From: Pseudonocardia sp.
GTDB lineage: Bacteria > Actinomycetota > Actinomycetes > Mycobacteriales > Pseudonocardiaceae
Direction of reading: 5' to 3'
Length of the DNA stretch: 45,391 bases
Assembly: GCF_025965585.1 (NCBI RefSeq)
Contig: NZ_JAOPWR010000330.1
Span: 1 to 45,391, forward strand
In this document: positions 35,777-45,391 of the stretch, piece after piece
Layout: every line of letters starts with the position of its first letter
How positions within the stretch are numbered: position 1 is the stretch's first letter
Translations under genes and position numbers: made by a program
Notes under the pieces: generated by a model
Told to the model about the DNA's origin: nothing
Seen by the model: only the letters and a program-made list of their open reading frames with translations
Databases searched by the model: none

Positions 35777-37989
35777 CGTGCCGTCGGCCCCCCGCGCGCG
35801 AACCGGCGAAGGCAGGAGTCGATGTCGGCCAGCACGGCCTCGACCTCGGCAGGACGCGGGCTCTGCAGCCTCCGCGCGCGCCGGGACGCGATCTTGAGCA
35901 GGCCGGCCGCCTCGTATACGCCGGCCCGCGCGAGCAACGCGTACCCTACGCCGACGCCACCACCCGCGGCGGCCCGGACGTAGGCGTCGAGGAACACCTC
36001 CCGGTTGTGCTCGTACCAGCTCCGCCGCCCGTGGCGACCTCGCCAGTAGCCGGACGGACGCAGGTAGGCGAGGAAGTACCCGATGTCGAAGGCCGGATCG
36101 GCGAGGCTGAGCCCGTCGAGGTCGGTGATCACGGGAACGCCCCGGCCGCAGAACACGAGCTGGCTGGGTTTGAACGCTCCGTGCGACGGCATCGGGCGAT
36201 GGCCGCCCGCGTGCTCCAACGCCGTCGCCACGGCTTGCGCCCGGGGCATCACCTCGCCCGCCAGATCGGGTACGTGTTCGACGAGCGCAGCAGCCCATGC
36301 CTGGGACCGGGCGGTGTGGTCGGAGCCGCATCGCTCCCGCAGCCCGTCCCGGAACCCGCAGGTGTGCAGCGCCGCCAGCGCCGCGGCTGATCCGGTGACG
36401 TCGGCGTCGCACCGGCCGGGGCGCAGCGCGGCCGTACCAGCGACCGCGGTGACGGCTCCGCCGCCGCCGGCGGCCTCGCTGAGCACCATGGCCGGCACCG
36501 CGACCAGCGCGATCGGCCGTGGGATCGGCGCGCCCGCGTCCCACAGCTGCATCGCGCGGTGATGCGCCACCGCGGCGTCGTCGCCCCGCCGGTAGAGCTT
36601 CCCGAACATCGCGAGCTCCCGGTCACCCGATGCGGCCGGGCCCGGCGACGTCCTCACCCGGTACCGCACGACGCAGCGCGATCCCGGCTTGTAGCGGACA
36701 GCGGTCGCGTCGATCGAGACCAGACGGGCGTCCGTGTCACCGAGGACCGCGCGGACGGCCGCAGCGAGCTCCCCGTCGAGCCCGGAACCGGCGGGTTCCA
36801 GCGCAGCGGCCAGCCCGGGCAGGTTCGCGTCGGCGGGGAAGGTCCGCACGGACATGCGGTCCCACGGCCGCTGCCCGATCATGTCCTGCTCGGCGAGCGT
36901 GACGGTCAGCAGGTCGCCCGCCGGCCCGCTCGCCGAGGACGTGCGGTAGACGGCGACCACGCCGTCACCGCGCTTGCGCCGTAGCCGCACCACACGCGGG
37001 TGCGGGTCAGCGGACGGCGGTGTCTGCACTCCCGACGATCCCGCGTCGATGCGGCCGAGCACGTGACGTACCGCGTGGTGGAGCAGCGCGGGGCCGATCC
37101 GTGGATGCGATCTCGGCTCTCGCCGCCGGTCGGGAAGGTCGCGGCGGCGGGCAGGAACGGGGACCAGCGCCGGCGCCGGGGACGGAACCAGCCCATCGAC
37201 GAGAGCCGCGAGCGTTTCGGGTGCCCCCCGCACCCCCCGGCATCCCGGGAACGCGTTGACGTCGACGATCACCGGGCCACGTGCTGTGGCCACGATGTCC
37301 ACCCCGTAGACCTGCAGGTCGTAGAGCTTGCCGACATCGCGCACGAGGTCGAGCCATTCCGGCGGAAGATCGGCGGGATCGAGCCGGAGGGTCGCCCGGG
37401 TCGCCGCGTGCTCGAGCGGCGTACGGCGCAGGCCCACGAAGATCTCGCTGCCCACAACCCAGACCTTGTGGTCCCAGCCGTCACTGGGCACAACTTTCTG
37501 CACGACGACGGGTTCTCGCGCCCATTGCTCGGCGAGAACCCGCAACTCCGTGAGGCCGCCCACTCTCGCCACGAGGTCCCCGCGACTGCTGAGCCTGCTC
37601 TTGACGACCAACGGGAATCGTAGTGCGGCGGCGTTCTCCAGATAGGCGAGCAGTCCGGACAGCCGCGCGAACGAGTAGGAATGGGGAAATGGCAACCCCC
37701 GATCCCGGGCCCGTTCGGCCATTCGGACACGATCCTGGCAGAAGCGTGTGGCGGTGGCCGAATTCACCACCTGCGCACCGGCGCTCTCAGCGACGCCGGC
37801 GAGCCGCAGGGCATCGGCGGAGTGCCCTTTCAGCAGGTACACCTCCGCCGGGCCGCGTCGGATCGCATCCTCGAGGTCCGGCCCCGCATCGGGGCGGACG
37901 ACCTCGACCCGGTGCCGCACACCCACCACGTCGGCGAAGCCGCGGAGCAGCGGATGATCCGGCTCCGCCGTCAGCAGGCCGATCCTCAT
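35773..37989 (-). CDS. ATP-grasp ligase fused to an APH-like phosphotransferase domain
   Basis: A 738-residue two-part protein. Residues 1-290 form an ATP-grasp enzyme of RimK-like type: RFPLVVKSRLSSRGDLV with Lys130, VVVQKVVPSDGWDHKVWVVG, YGVDIVATARGPVIVDVNAFPGCRGV with metal ligands Asp231, Asp243, Asn245. Residues about 370-720 look like an aminoglycoside-phosphotransferase fold (VRYKPGSRCVVRYRV; MFGKLYRRGDDAAVAHH; MPSHGAFKPSQLVF; VITDLDGLSLADPAFDIGYFLAYL). The usual HGD catalytic loop reads HGAFKPSQ (His603, Ala605, Gln610), lacking the catalytic Asp and metal-binding Asn, while D623/D625 remain. ATP-grasp enzymes join a carboxylate to an amine or similar. ATG at 37989 overlaps the upstream ATP-grasp stop; its stop overlaps the exporter ATG. 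Substrates are unknown. Confidence 0.85.
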   Translation of the reverse strand: MRIGLLTAEPDHPLLRGFADVVGVRHRVEVVRPDAGPDLEDAIRRGPAEVYLLKGHSADALRLAGVAESAGAQVVNSATATRFCQDRVRMAERARDRGLPFPHSYSFARLSGLLAYLENAAALRFPLVVKSRLSSRGDLVARVGGLTELRVLAEQWAREPVVVQKVVPSDGWDHKVWVVGSEIFVGLRRTPLEHAATRATLRLDPADLPPEWLDLVRDVGKLYDLQVYGVDIVATARGPVIVDVNAFPGCRGVRGAPETLAALVDGLVPSPAPALVPVPARRRDLPDRRREPRSHPRIGPALLHHAVRHVLGRIDAGSSGVQTPPSADPHPRVVRLRRKRGDGVVAVYRTSSASGPAGDLLTVTLAEQDMIGQRPWDRMSVRTFPADANLPGLAAALEPAGSGLDGELAAAVRAVLGDTDARLVSIDATAVRYKPGSRCVVRYRVRTSPGPAASGDRELAMFGKLYRRGDDAAVAHHRAMQLWDAGAPIPRPIALVAVPAMVLSEAAGGGGAVTAVAGTAALRPGRCDADVTGSAAALAALHTCGFRDGLRERCGSDHTARSQAWAAALVEHVPDLAGEVMPRAQAVATALEHAGGHRPMPSHGAFKPSQLVFCGRGVPVITDLDGLSLADPAFDIGYFLAYLRPSGYWRGRHGRRSWYEHNREVFLDAYVRAAAGGGVGVGYALLARAGVYEAAGLLKIASRRARRLQSPRPAEVEAVLADIDSCLRRFARGGPTAR

Positions 37990-38909
37990 TGCCGCACTGC
38001 CCCGGAGCAGACGTCGACCGCGACCGTCTCCGCCCAGCGCGGCGCAGGAATCGACAGGTCCACAGGACCGCCGGCAAGCAGGGATCCGACGGGCTCGGAC
38101 CGTCCTTCGGCGGCCAGTCGCAACACCGTTCGGGCCACCCGCGCCGCGGCATCGGGCACGCTGGTGAAGCTCGGGAAGTCGTTGACGTCCACGACGACCC
38201 AGCCCTCCGGGCCCTCCACCACGTCGACCCCGTACAGATCGAGGTTGAAGGCCTTCCCCACGTCGGTGACCAACTCGGCCAGCTCGTCGGGCAGGGCCAC
38301 GGTCTGCGTGTCGACCAGGACGTCGGGATGCAGCGGCGAGCGTTGGACGGTGGCGTGCAACTCGCCACCGGTGTCGTAGACCTTGATGTCCACCCCGGGA
38401 TTCGCCACGTAGGACTGGGCGAGCAGCCAACCCTCCCCGCCCGCGCCCAGGCGCGCGGCCAGCTCGGCCGGGCTGTTGACCAGCCGCACCCCTCGGCCGG
38501 AGCTGCCGTTGGCCGGCTTGACCACCAGCGGATAGTGCTCGGCCGGCACGGTCCGGAGCAGCTCCGGGACGGCTGCGAAGTAGGTCAGTGGAAACGGCAG
38601 GGAGTGGCGTCGCGCGATGGCGGCCGCGATGGCCTTGTCCCGCACCGGACGTACCGCACGGGCGTCGTTGATGGTTCTCACCCCGGAGGCCGCTGCGGCC
38701 TCCAGCAGGCTCAGCCCGGGCCCGTCCGACACCGACTTGAGGACCCACGCATCATGGCGGTTCTCCCGGAACAACTCCGACACCCGGGAGAGAGCATTCG
38801 CCGGTTCGAACACATCGACATCGTGGCCCCATTCGGCCAGTCGGCGCGCAACAGCAAGGGGCATGGTGTCAAGCCGGTAGCAGTCCTCGACGATGAAACA
38901 GAGATTCAT
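37986..38909 (-). CDS. ATP-grasp ligase (RimK-like)
   Basis: The 307-residue protein starts MNLCFIVEDCYRLDTMPLAVARRL at ATG 38909 (a longer frame to 39029 lacks support). It has the pre-ATP-grasp domain, the glycine-rich ATP loop YPLVVKPANGSSGRGVRLV, WLLAQSYVANPGVDIKVYDTGG and metal-binding YGVDVVEGPEGWVVVDVNDFPSFTSV. It is clearly a paralogue of the N-terminal half of the next gene, sharing DVGKxxxLxxYGVD and VDVNxFP, so the two may form a pair with different substrates or a heterodimer. It probably forms an amide or peptide-like bond using ATP. It heads the operon with the fusion protein and the exporter; all junctions are ATGA. The sequence cannot show the substrate. Confidence 0.88.
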   Translation of the reverse strand: MNLCFIVEDCYRLDTMPLAVARRLAEWGHDVDVFEPANALSRVSELFRENRHDAWVLKSVSDGPGLSLLEAAAASGVRTINDARAVRPVRDKAIAAAIARRHSLPFPLTYFAAVPELLRTVPAEHYPLVVKPANGSSGRGVRLVNSPAELAARLGAGGEGWLLAQSYVANPGVDIKVYDTGGELHATVQRSPLHPDVLVDTQTVALPDELAELVTDVGKAFNLDLYGVDVVEGPEGWVVVDVNDFPSFTSVPDAAARVARTVLRLAAEGRSEPVGSLLAGGPVDLSIPAPRWAETVAVDVCSGAVRQ

Positions 38910-39337
38910 TTGCCCGCTCCCGGCATCCCCGTGGATGAGACCTGAACGGAAGGTTAACGGGAGGTATAGGCGGTTCGCCAGAGCTTTACCGTGGCTTAAC
39001 TCGACTGGCGCACTCGGGGTTCTTTCCACAATTGCGCGACAAATCGACCGTCATCCTTTCGACGCCAGTAGGAACGCCCTGGCCCCACACGGTCCAGTGT
39101 GGATCGAATGGTGTGAGTGCCGCGTGCACGCGAACGAGACGATGCAACTTTCGGGGTCGGCAGAACCGTCCCGCATCGACGATACCGCCGGTACCGGCCG
39201 GGGCCTGCTCGTCCTGATGAGACGTGGACGGCCACCCCTGATACGTCCGATCGGAGTTCGCGTGCGTGTCGTGCGACCCCGGCCCGAACGGTCGTGAACG
39301 ATCTCGAACGGGAACGGTGACGCGTACCGTGGCGGTC
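38910..39337. other. Gap without a confident gene upstream of the ATP-grasp operon
   Basis: These 428 bases are less GC-rich than their neighbours, with AT-rich patches near 38953-38970 (GGTTAACGG, GGTATAGG) and 38984-38998 (CTTTACCG, CTTAACTC) that probably hold the minus-strand operon promoter. A 117-codon minus-strand frame (39339 to 38986) and overlapping plus-strand frames exist, but none has clear coding bias or a ribosome site. TACCGT at 39325-39330 is a -10 for the next plus-strand gene. Confidence 0.4.
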
Positions 39338-39505
39338 ATGGGAGTACTCGGAGAGCTGTTCCCCGGACGGAAGATCCAGGACGAGGCCGGCGAGGCCGGT
39401 GACGGCCAGAAGTGGCGCCTGGGCCCGATCGACCTGGAGAACGGCGTGGTCGAGGTCCACCGGTCCGCGGCCGAGCCGGAGACCGTCGAGGACGACGAGG
39501 GCTGA
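39338..39505 (+). CDS. Small DUF6191-like protein (55 aa)
   Basis: The 55 residues read MGVLGELFPGRKIQDEAGEA at the start and contain WRLGPIDLENGVVEVHR before an acidic tail. An (E)ELFxPGRK opening and a G-P-(I/V)-D-L-(x)-(S/N)-G-V-V core are what I recall for the actinobacterial DUF6191 small proteins, of unknown function. The central His/Arg-rich part usual in that family is shortened. TACCGT at 39325-39330, seven bases before the ATG, suggests a leaderless transcript. It is divergent from the ATP-grasp operon and convergent with the carotenoid oxygenase gene; no functional link is shown. Confidence 0.6.
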   Translation: MGVLGELFPGRKIQDEAGEAGDGQKWRLGPIDLENGVVEVHRSAAEPETVEDDEG

Positions 39506-39561
39506 GCACGGCCGAGGGCCCGCCCCGGTCGGTGCGGACCCCGGTTCCTGCGCGGGCTGGA

Positions 39562-39604
39562 GATCAGCCGTTCGCAACCGTGAACGGTCCCGGCCGAGCT
39601 GATC
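39562..39604. terminator. Possible hairpin between convergent genes
   Basis: GATCAGC (39562-39568) pairs with GCTGATC (39598-39604), and inside it CGTTC (39569-39573) with GAACG (39582-39586). The pairing is interrupted, and no T-run follows. It lies between the DUF6191-like and carotenoid oxygenase genes. Confidence 0.35.
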
Positions 39605-39646
39605 GCGACCCTCGACCGGGGGACGCCCAGCCGGATGGTCGGGCGC

Positions 39647-41122
39647 TCACGACCCGGTCCGGAGCTGGTCGGAGCGCACCCACGTCGCGTGGAAGCCGAC
39701 CGGCACCCGCTGGGGCAGGAGCACCCGCGCCACCGGGCCTGCCGTCAGGTCCGACGCGTCGAGGATCTCGACCTCGCTCCGCCCGTCGCGCTCGTCGGTC
39801 ACGAACGACACGAGGTAGCCGTCCTCCTCGCCGGTGCTGCCGTCGCGCGGGGCGAACGGGGCCTCGCTGCCGAACCGGCCCGGCCCGAAGCGGTGGTCCT
39901 GCCGCTCGCCGGTGACCCGGTCGTAGCGCAGCAGCCCGTCGAACTTGACGGTCTCGGCGTCGGCGATGTGCACGTTGTAGGCGTACCGCGACGGCGCTCC
40001 GCAGACGCGGGAGTCGATCGACGGGAACTCGGTGTTGACGTCGTCGAGCTGCGCCTCGGTGGTGGTGCCGCGGTCCAGGTCGAAGACGTAGCGGTGCAGC
40101 CGCGCGTCGAGGCGCAGGTAGCCCAGCAGCTTGCCGAGCGCCCCGGGGCGGGTGGGCTGCGGCTCCGGACGCGTGACGCGGCAGACGTCCAGCACGATCG
40201 TGCCGTGCCCATCGGAGGAGGCCGACTCCCAAGCGTTGACGACGTGGTAGATGTAGCACGGCTCCGCGGTGAACCAGCGGATCTCCGATGCCTGCCCGCG
40301 GCGCGGGATCACCCCGAACCGCGACGGCGTCTCCCGGTCGAACGTGATCTTGTAGCGGCCCTGGCGCGCCGCGGCCTGGTCCTGGATCAGCGGCAGGTCC
40401 ATGAGGATCGAGTGGTTCCTGGTGATCGCCATGTCGTGCGGCAGCCGCGGGCCGGGCAGGTCGATCGCCACCTCGTGCTCGATGCCGCCCGACGCGCCCA
40501 CCACGCCGTAGCGCAGCAGCGGGTCGCGGGCGCCGTAGTCGAACCACATCAGCTCGCCGGTGCGCTCGTCGACCTTCGGGTGCGCCATGACGTCGCCGCG
40601 CAGCGTGCCGAGGAACGTCTCGGCGCCGAGTGTCTCCAGCGACAGCGGATCCAGCCCCATCGGCTGCCCGCACAGGTACCAGGTGGCGAGGACCTTGCCG
40701 TCGTGGTGGATCAGGTCGGTGTTGGCGCTGTCCTTGAACGGCAGGCCACGGGCGGTGCCGGTGAGGTTGCCGCGCGGGGCCTCCATGACGCCCGTCCAGA
40801 GCGCCCCGCCCGCGGCTTCCTCCTGGCCGAACGCGCGGGTGCGGACGTACCGGTTGCGGTAGCGGGCCGTGCCGTTCTCGAACGACATCGCGTGGACCAT
40901 GCCGTCGCCGTCGAACCAGTGGTAGCGCCCGGGCGCGTCGTAGCGGCGGTTGGGGCCGTTGCGCAGGTAGACGCCGTTGAGGTCGCGCGGGATCTCGCCG
41001 ATCACCTCGAGGTCGTCGGCCGTGATCTCGTCGCGCACGGGGGCGTAGATGCCCAGGAGGTAGGGGTTCTCCTCCTCGGTCCCCATCTGCTCGGCGAGCG
41101 CGATCGGCTGGTCGACGGTCAT
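39647..41122 (-). CDS. Carotenoid oxygenase (RPE65/CCD family)
   Basis: The 491-residue enzyme belongs to the iron-dependent carotenoid/stilbene cleaving dioxygenases. The opening NPYLLGIYAPVRDEITADDLEVIGEIPRDLNGVYLRNGPNRRY and HWFDGDGMVHAMSFENG are family hallmarks. The four iron-binding His are visible in VMAHPKVD, LPHDMAITRN, IYHVVNAWE and GFHATWVR, so it should be active, splitting a conjugated double bond into two carbonyl products with oxygen. Substrates of bacterial members range from apocarotenoids to lignin-derived stilbenes; the real one cannot be read here. ATG at 41122. There are no carotenoid synthesis genes in the window. Confidence 0.93.
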   Translation of the reverse strand: MTVDQPIALAEQMGTEEENPYLLGIYAPVRDEITADDLEVIGEIPRDLNGVYLRNGPNRRYDAPGRYHWFDGDGMVHAMSFENGTARYRNRYVRTRAFGQEEAAGGALWTGVMEAPRGNLTGTARGLPFKDSANTDLIHHDGKVLATWYLCGQPMGLDPLSLETLGAETFLGTLRGDVMAHPKVDERTGELMWFDYGARDPLLRYGVVGASGGIEHEVAIDLPGPRLPHDMAITRNHSILMDLPLIQDQAAARQGRYKITFDRETPSRFGVIPRRGQASEIRWFTAEPCYIYHVVNAWESASSDGHGTIVLDVCRVTRPEPQPTRPGALGKLLGYLRLDARLHRYVFDLDRGTTTEAQLDDVNTEFPSIDSRVCGAPSRYAYNVHIADAETVKFDGLLRYDRVTGERQDHRFGPGRFGSEAPFAPRDGSTGEEDGYLVSFVTDERDGRSEVEILDASDLTAGPVARVLLPQRVPVGFHATWVRSDQLRTGS

Positions 41123-41228
41123 GATTTTGCCCCCGCGGGAAGTGGTACGTCGGCGGGCATGCGGCCTCCTCGATGAGGAGATCGACGCTACGACGGGCCC
41201 TCGGGCGCCCGCTACCCCCGAACGTCGA

Positions 41229-42472
41229 TCAGGCGCCCGCCTTCAGCGACCACTCCGCCCCGTCGGCGCCGTCCCGCACCTCGACGCCCGCCGCGGCCAG
41301 CTTGTCACGCAGCAGGTCGGAGGTGGCGAAGTCCTTGGCGGCGCGGGCGGCGGCGCGGCGCTCGATCAGCGCCTCCACCAGCGGCGCGATCCTCTCGGCC
41401 GGGTCGCCGAGGCCCTCGCCGGCCGCGGCGGCCAGCTCCAGCACCATGCCGCGCAGGGTGCGGCGGGCGTGGTCGCCGTCGTCGGACTGCAGCGTGTCGG
41501 CCGTCCAGTCGGCGATGGCCTGCTCCAGCTCGAGGACGGCGGCGGCCGCGGCGTCGGCGTCGCGGTCGTCGAGGGCCTTCACGAACGCGGCGCGTGCGCG
41601 GTCGGCGGCGTCGCGCAGGGACGACGCCGGGCTCTCCTGCCCGATCGCCGCGTCCGGGGCCTCGATCCGGGCGACCGGCGTGCTGGTGGCCCCGGGGTCG
41701 CGGGCGGCCAGGGACGCGGTCGGCACCGTCGTGCCGGACGTCAGCACGCGCGACTCGCCGTCGTGGCGCACCGTCACCGTGCCGTTGCCGAACACCTGGG
41801 CGGTGCCGGCCTCCAGGTCGAACACCAGCGCCGTGTGCTCGTCCACACCGATGACGTGCGCGCCCTCGGGCAGCGTCCCCTCCAGGAAGCGCAGCCGGCG
41901 CTCGCCGAGGTAGCAGAAGCGCGTGGAGTGCGTGCCGCCCTCGGTGTTGTCGTAGTGCGGGATCAGCGCGGCCCGCAGGCCCGTCAGGCGTTCCAGCAGG
42001 TCGGTGCCCTCGGCCCACACGGGGTCGGCACCGCTCTTGTAGATCTCGTACACCGGCACCGTCGCGACGCCGATCGTCAGCGCGGCCGCGCTCGCGAACG
42101 TCACAGTGCCGCCCGCCGCCGCCAGCGCGGCCACCGCGTCGTCGAAGCCGGTGCCGGCCCACACGCGCAGCGCGTACGTCGGGCTGCCCGGGCCGGCGAA
42201 CACCGACCGGGCACCGCGGACGGCCGCGAGCGCGCGGTCGAGGTCGGTGCCCTCGACGCGGCTGCGCCAGGGGAGCGGCGTGACGGTCCGCCCGACGTTG
42301 CGGGTGAAGTAGGCGAGGGCCTTCTCGGTGATGTCGTCGGCGTTCTCCTGGAAGCCGTAGGGCGTGTCCAGCAGCAACGACGGGCCGTCACCGGCCGCGC
42401 GCAGCGTCGCCCGGTGCACCTCGACCATCGTCGGGGCGGTCTCGCCCGAACCCATGATCACCAGACGGCCGT

Positions 42473-42476
<4 letters not shown>
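41229..42476 (-). CDS. Peptidase S51/cyanophycinase-like domain fused to a CysS C-terminal-like domain
   Basis: The 415-residue protein has an N-terminal class-I-amidotransferase-like/S51 fold: RLVIMGSGETAPTMVEVHRATL, LLLDTPYGFQENADDI, FAGPGSPTYALR, and FASAAALTIG, where the Ser is in the nucleophile-elbow position, with IPHYDNTEGGTHSTRFCYLGERRL after it. From about residue 285 it becomes Ala-rich and helical and ends [38 protein letters not shown], a close match to the C-terminus of cysteinyl-tRNA synthetase (the ARxxKDFxxSDxxRxxL helix). No synthetase catalytic domain is present. The start GTG at 42476 overlaps the hydrolase stop. The reaction is unknown. Confidence 0.7.
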
Positions 42477-44426
<1,950 letters not shown>

Positions 44427-44436
44427 GGTGACGAGC

Positions 44437-45391
44437 GTGGCTTCCCTTGCTACCGCCGTGGACAGGGACGCCGACGCCGTCCGTGAGAAGGCGGCGCAGA
44501 AGCCCGCGGCGCCGTCGAAGTTCCAGCAGCTGCGCGACCGCCACGAGTGGCTCGACCACCTCGTCCGCGCCGGGCAGCGCTACACCGAGCGGCACGGGGA
44601 CCACTACGCCGCCGCGATCACGTACTTCAGCGTCCTGGCACTGTTCCCGCTGATCCTCGTGGCGGTCGCTGCGCTGGGGTACGTCCTGTTCCTGCAACCC
44701 GACCTGCTCGACCAGCTCAAGGCCGGTATCGGCAAGAACGCGCCGGGCGGTCTCGCCCCCCTCATCATCCAGATCGTCGACAACGCCATCGCCTCGCGCA
44801 ACTCGATAGGGATCATCGGCCTGGTCGGCGCGCTCTACACCGGGATCGGCTGGATGTCGAACCTGCGCGAGGCGCTGTCCGAGCAGTGGGGGCAGCCGCC
44901 GTCGGCCCCACCGATCCTGAAGAAGACTCTGTTCGACCTGCTCACTCTCGTCGGCCTCGGGCTCGCGATGGTCGGTTCGTTCGCGATCACCGGGCTCGCG
45001 TCCGGGTTCGCCGGGACGATCCTGGAGCTCGTCGGGCTGTCCGAGCAGGGCTGGGCGGTGTTCCTGCTCGGCGTGCTGGGTGTCGTGCTCGGGCTCGTGG
45101 CGAACTGGTTCATCTTCGTCTGGGTGATCGCCCGGCTGCCCCGCCAACACGCCACCTTGCGGAGTGCGGCGAAGGCCGCCGTGCTCGGCGCCATCGGCTT
45201 CGAGGTGCTCAAGCAGATCATGACGGTCTACCTGACGTCGGTCACGGAGTCGCCCACCGGCCAGATCATCGGGCCGTTCATCGGCCTGATGGTGTTCGCG
45301 TTCTTCACCTCCCGCTTCATCCTGTTCGTCACGGCCTGGGCCGCCACGGCCAAGGACAACGAGCAGGAGGAGCCGGCGCCGGTCCCCGGCC
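44437..45391 (+). CDS. YihY/YhjD-family inner membrane protein (3' end outside window)
   Basis: The frame runs off the right edge, leaving 318 codons. After a cytoplasmic leader with HEWLDHLVRAGQRYTERHGDHYAAAITYFSVLALFPLILVAVAAL come about six hydrophobic spans (NSIGIIGLVGALYTGIGWMSNLREAL; LLTLVGLGLAMVGSFAITGLAS; WAVFLLGVLGVVLGLVANW; IGPFIGLMVFAFFTSRFILFVTAWAA), the order typical of the YihY/BrkB-like family, YhjD branch. The role is unknown; some members were proposed to be lipid transporters. GTG at 44437 has GAGG eight bases before it; GTG at 44428 in frame is the alternative. It sits 10 bases after trpS and is probably co-transcribed. Confidence 0.88.
   Translation, partial: MASLATAVDRDADAVREKAAQKPAAPSKFQQLRDRHEWLDHLVRAGQRYTERHGDHYAAAITYFSVLALFPLILVAVAALGYVLFLQPDLLDQLKAGIGKNAPGGLAPLIIQIVDNAIASRNSIGIIGLVGALYTGIGWMSNLREALSEQWGQPPSAPPILKKTLFDLLTLVGLGLAMVGSFAITGLASGFAGTILELVGLSEQGWAVFLLGVLGVVLGLVANWFIFVWVIARLPRQHATLRSAAKAAVLGAIGFEVLKQIMTVYLTSVTESPTGQIIGPFIGLMVFAFFTSRFILFVTAWAATAKDNEQEEPAPVPG

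Noticed and set aside
38797..38812. Possible SOS box in the ATP-grasp gene (TTCGAACACATCGA)
   Set aside because: Only one half-site fits (GTTCGA is absent on the right), and it lies within conserved coding sequence.

Overview
The window is about 45 kb of very GC-rich DNA (third codon positions almost all G or C) with tightly packed genes, frequent ATGA/GTGA start-stop overlaps and many leaderless starts. FbiC (coenzyme F420 synthesis), a DUF3017 gene after folD, perM-like-purN-purH order, ImuA'/ImuB/DnaE2 and perfect TCGAAC-N4-GTTCGA SOS boxes all point to a high-GC actinobacterium, most likely Pseudonocardiaceae (Pseudonocardia-like). That assignment is inference. The first and last genes are cut by the window edges. 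No rRNA, tRNA, CRISPR array or intact transposase was seen.

Layout. 1-3.0 kb: tail of a PerM/DUF6350-type protein, then purN-purH. 3.1-7.7 kb (minus): small membrane protein, GT2 glycosyltransferase, and a CaiB-type CoA transferase plus AtuA-like protein, divergent from a LysR regulator (7.8-8.7 kb). 8.7-13.4 kb: SOS-linked block, with a LexA box in front of a 25-codon ORF and an SDR gene, then imuA' with its own SOS box, then imuB. The imuA'-imuB gap and the imuB linker are filled with palindromic and tandem repeats. 13.4-17.8 kb: LacI regulator divergent from an FrcBCA-like sugar ABC operon. 17.8-19.2 kb: decayed merR-trx pair, an L,D-transpeptidase and a vapC fragment. 19.2-22.6 kb: dnaE2 with an SOS box. 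22.7-25.2 kb: acetate-type transporter, pentapeptide-repeat protein, folD and DUF3017. 25.2-25.7 kb: debris of an ABC-2 exporter and a long inverted repeat. 25.7-33.8 kb: monomeric isocitrate dehydrogenase, SH3-like protein, exonuclease III, a Ser/Thr kinase, a YbaK-type deacylase and fbiC. 33.8-38.9 kb (minus): a translationally coupled operon of an ATP-grasp ligase, an ATP-grasp/APH-like fusion and an ABC exporter. 39.3-45.4 kb: DUF6191-like small protein, carotenoid oxygenase, an S51-like/CysS-tail fusion, alpha/beta hydrolase, trpS and a YihY/YhjD membrane protein.

How parts work together. ImuA', ImuB and DnaE2 form the actinobacterial mutasome; here dnaE2 is about 6 kb from imuB, with an inducible sugar transporter and decayed genes between. 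The LacI protein probably represses the sugar operon through an operator at the transcription start.

The two most unusual things are (1) a family of about 57-bp palindromic elements bounded by GGTGATC-like words, three of them in frame inside imuB, and (2) the ATP-grasp / ATP-grasp-APH / ABC exporter operon, which looks like an uncharacterised biosynthesis-and-export system.
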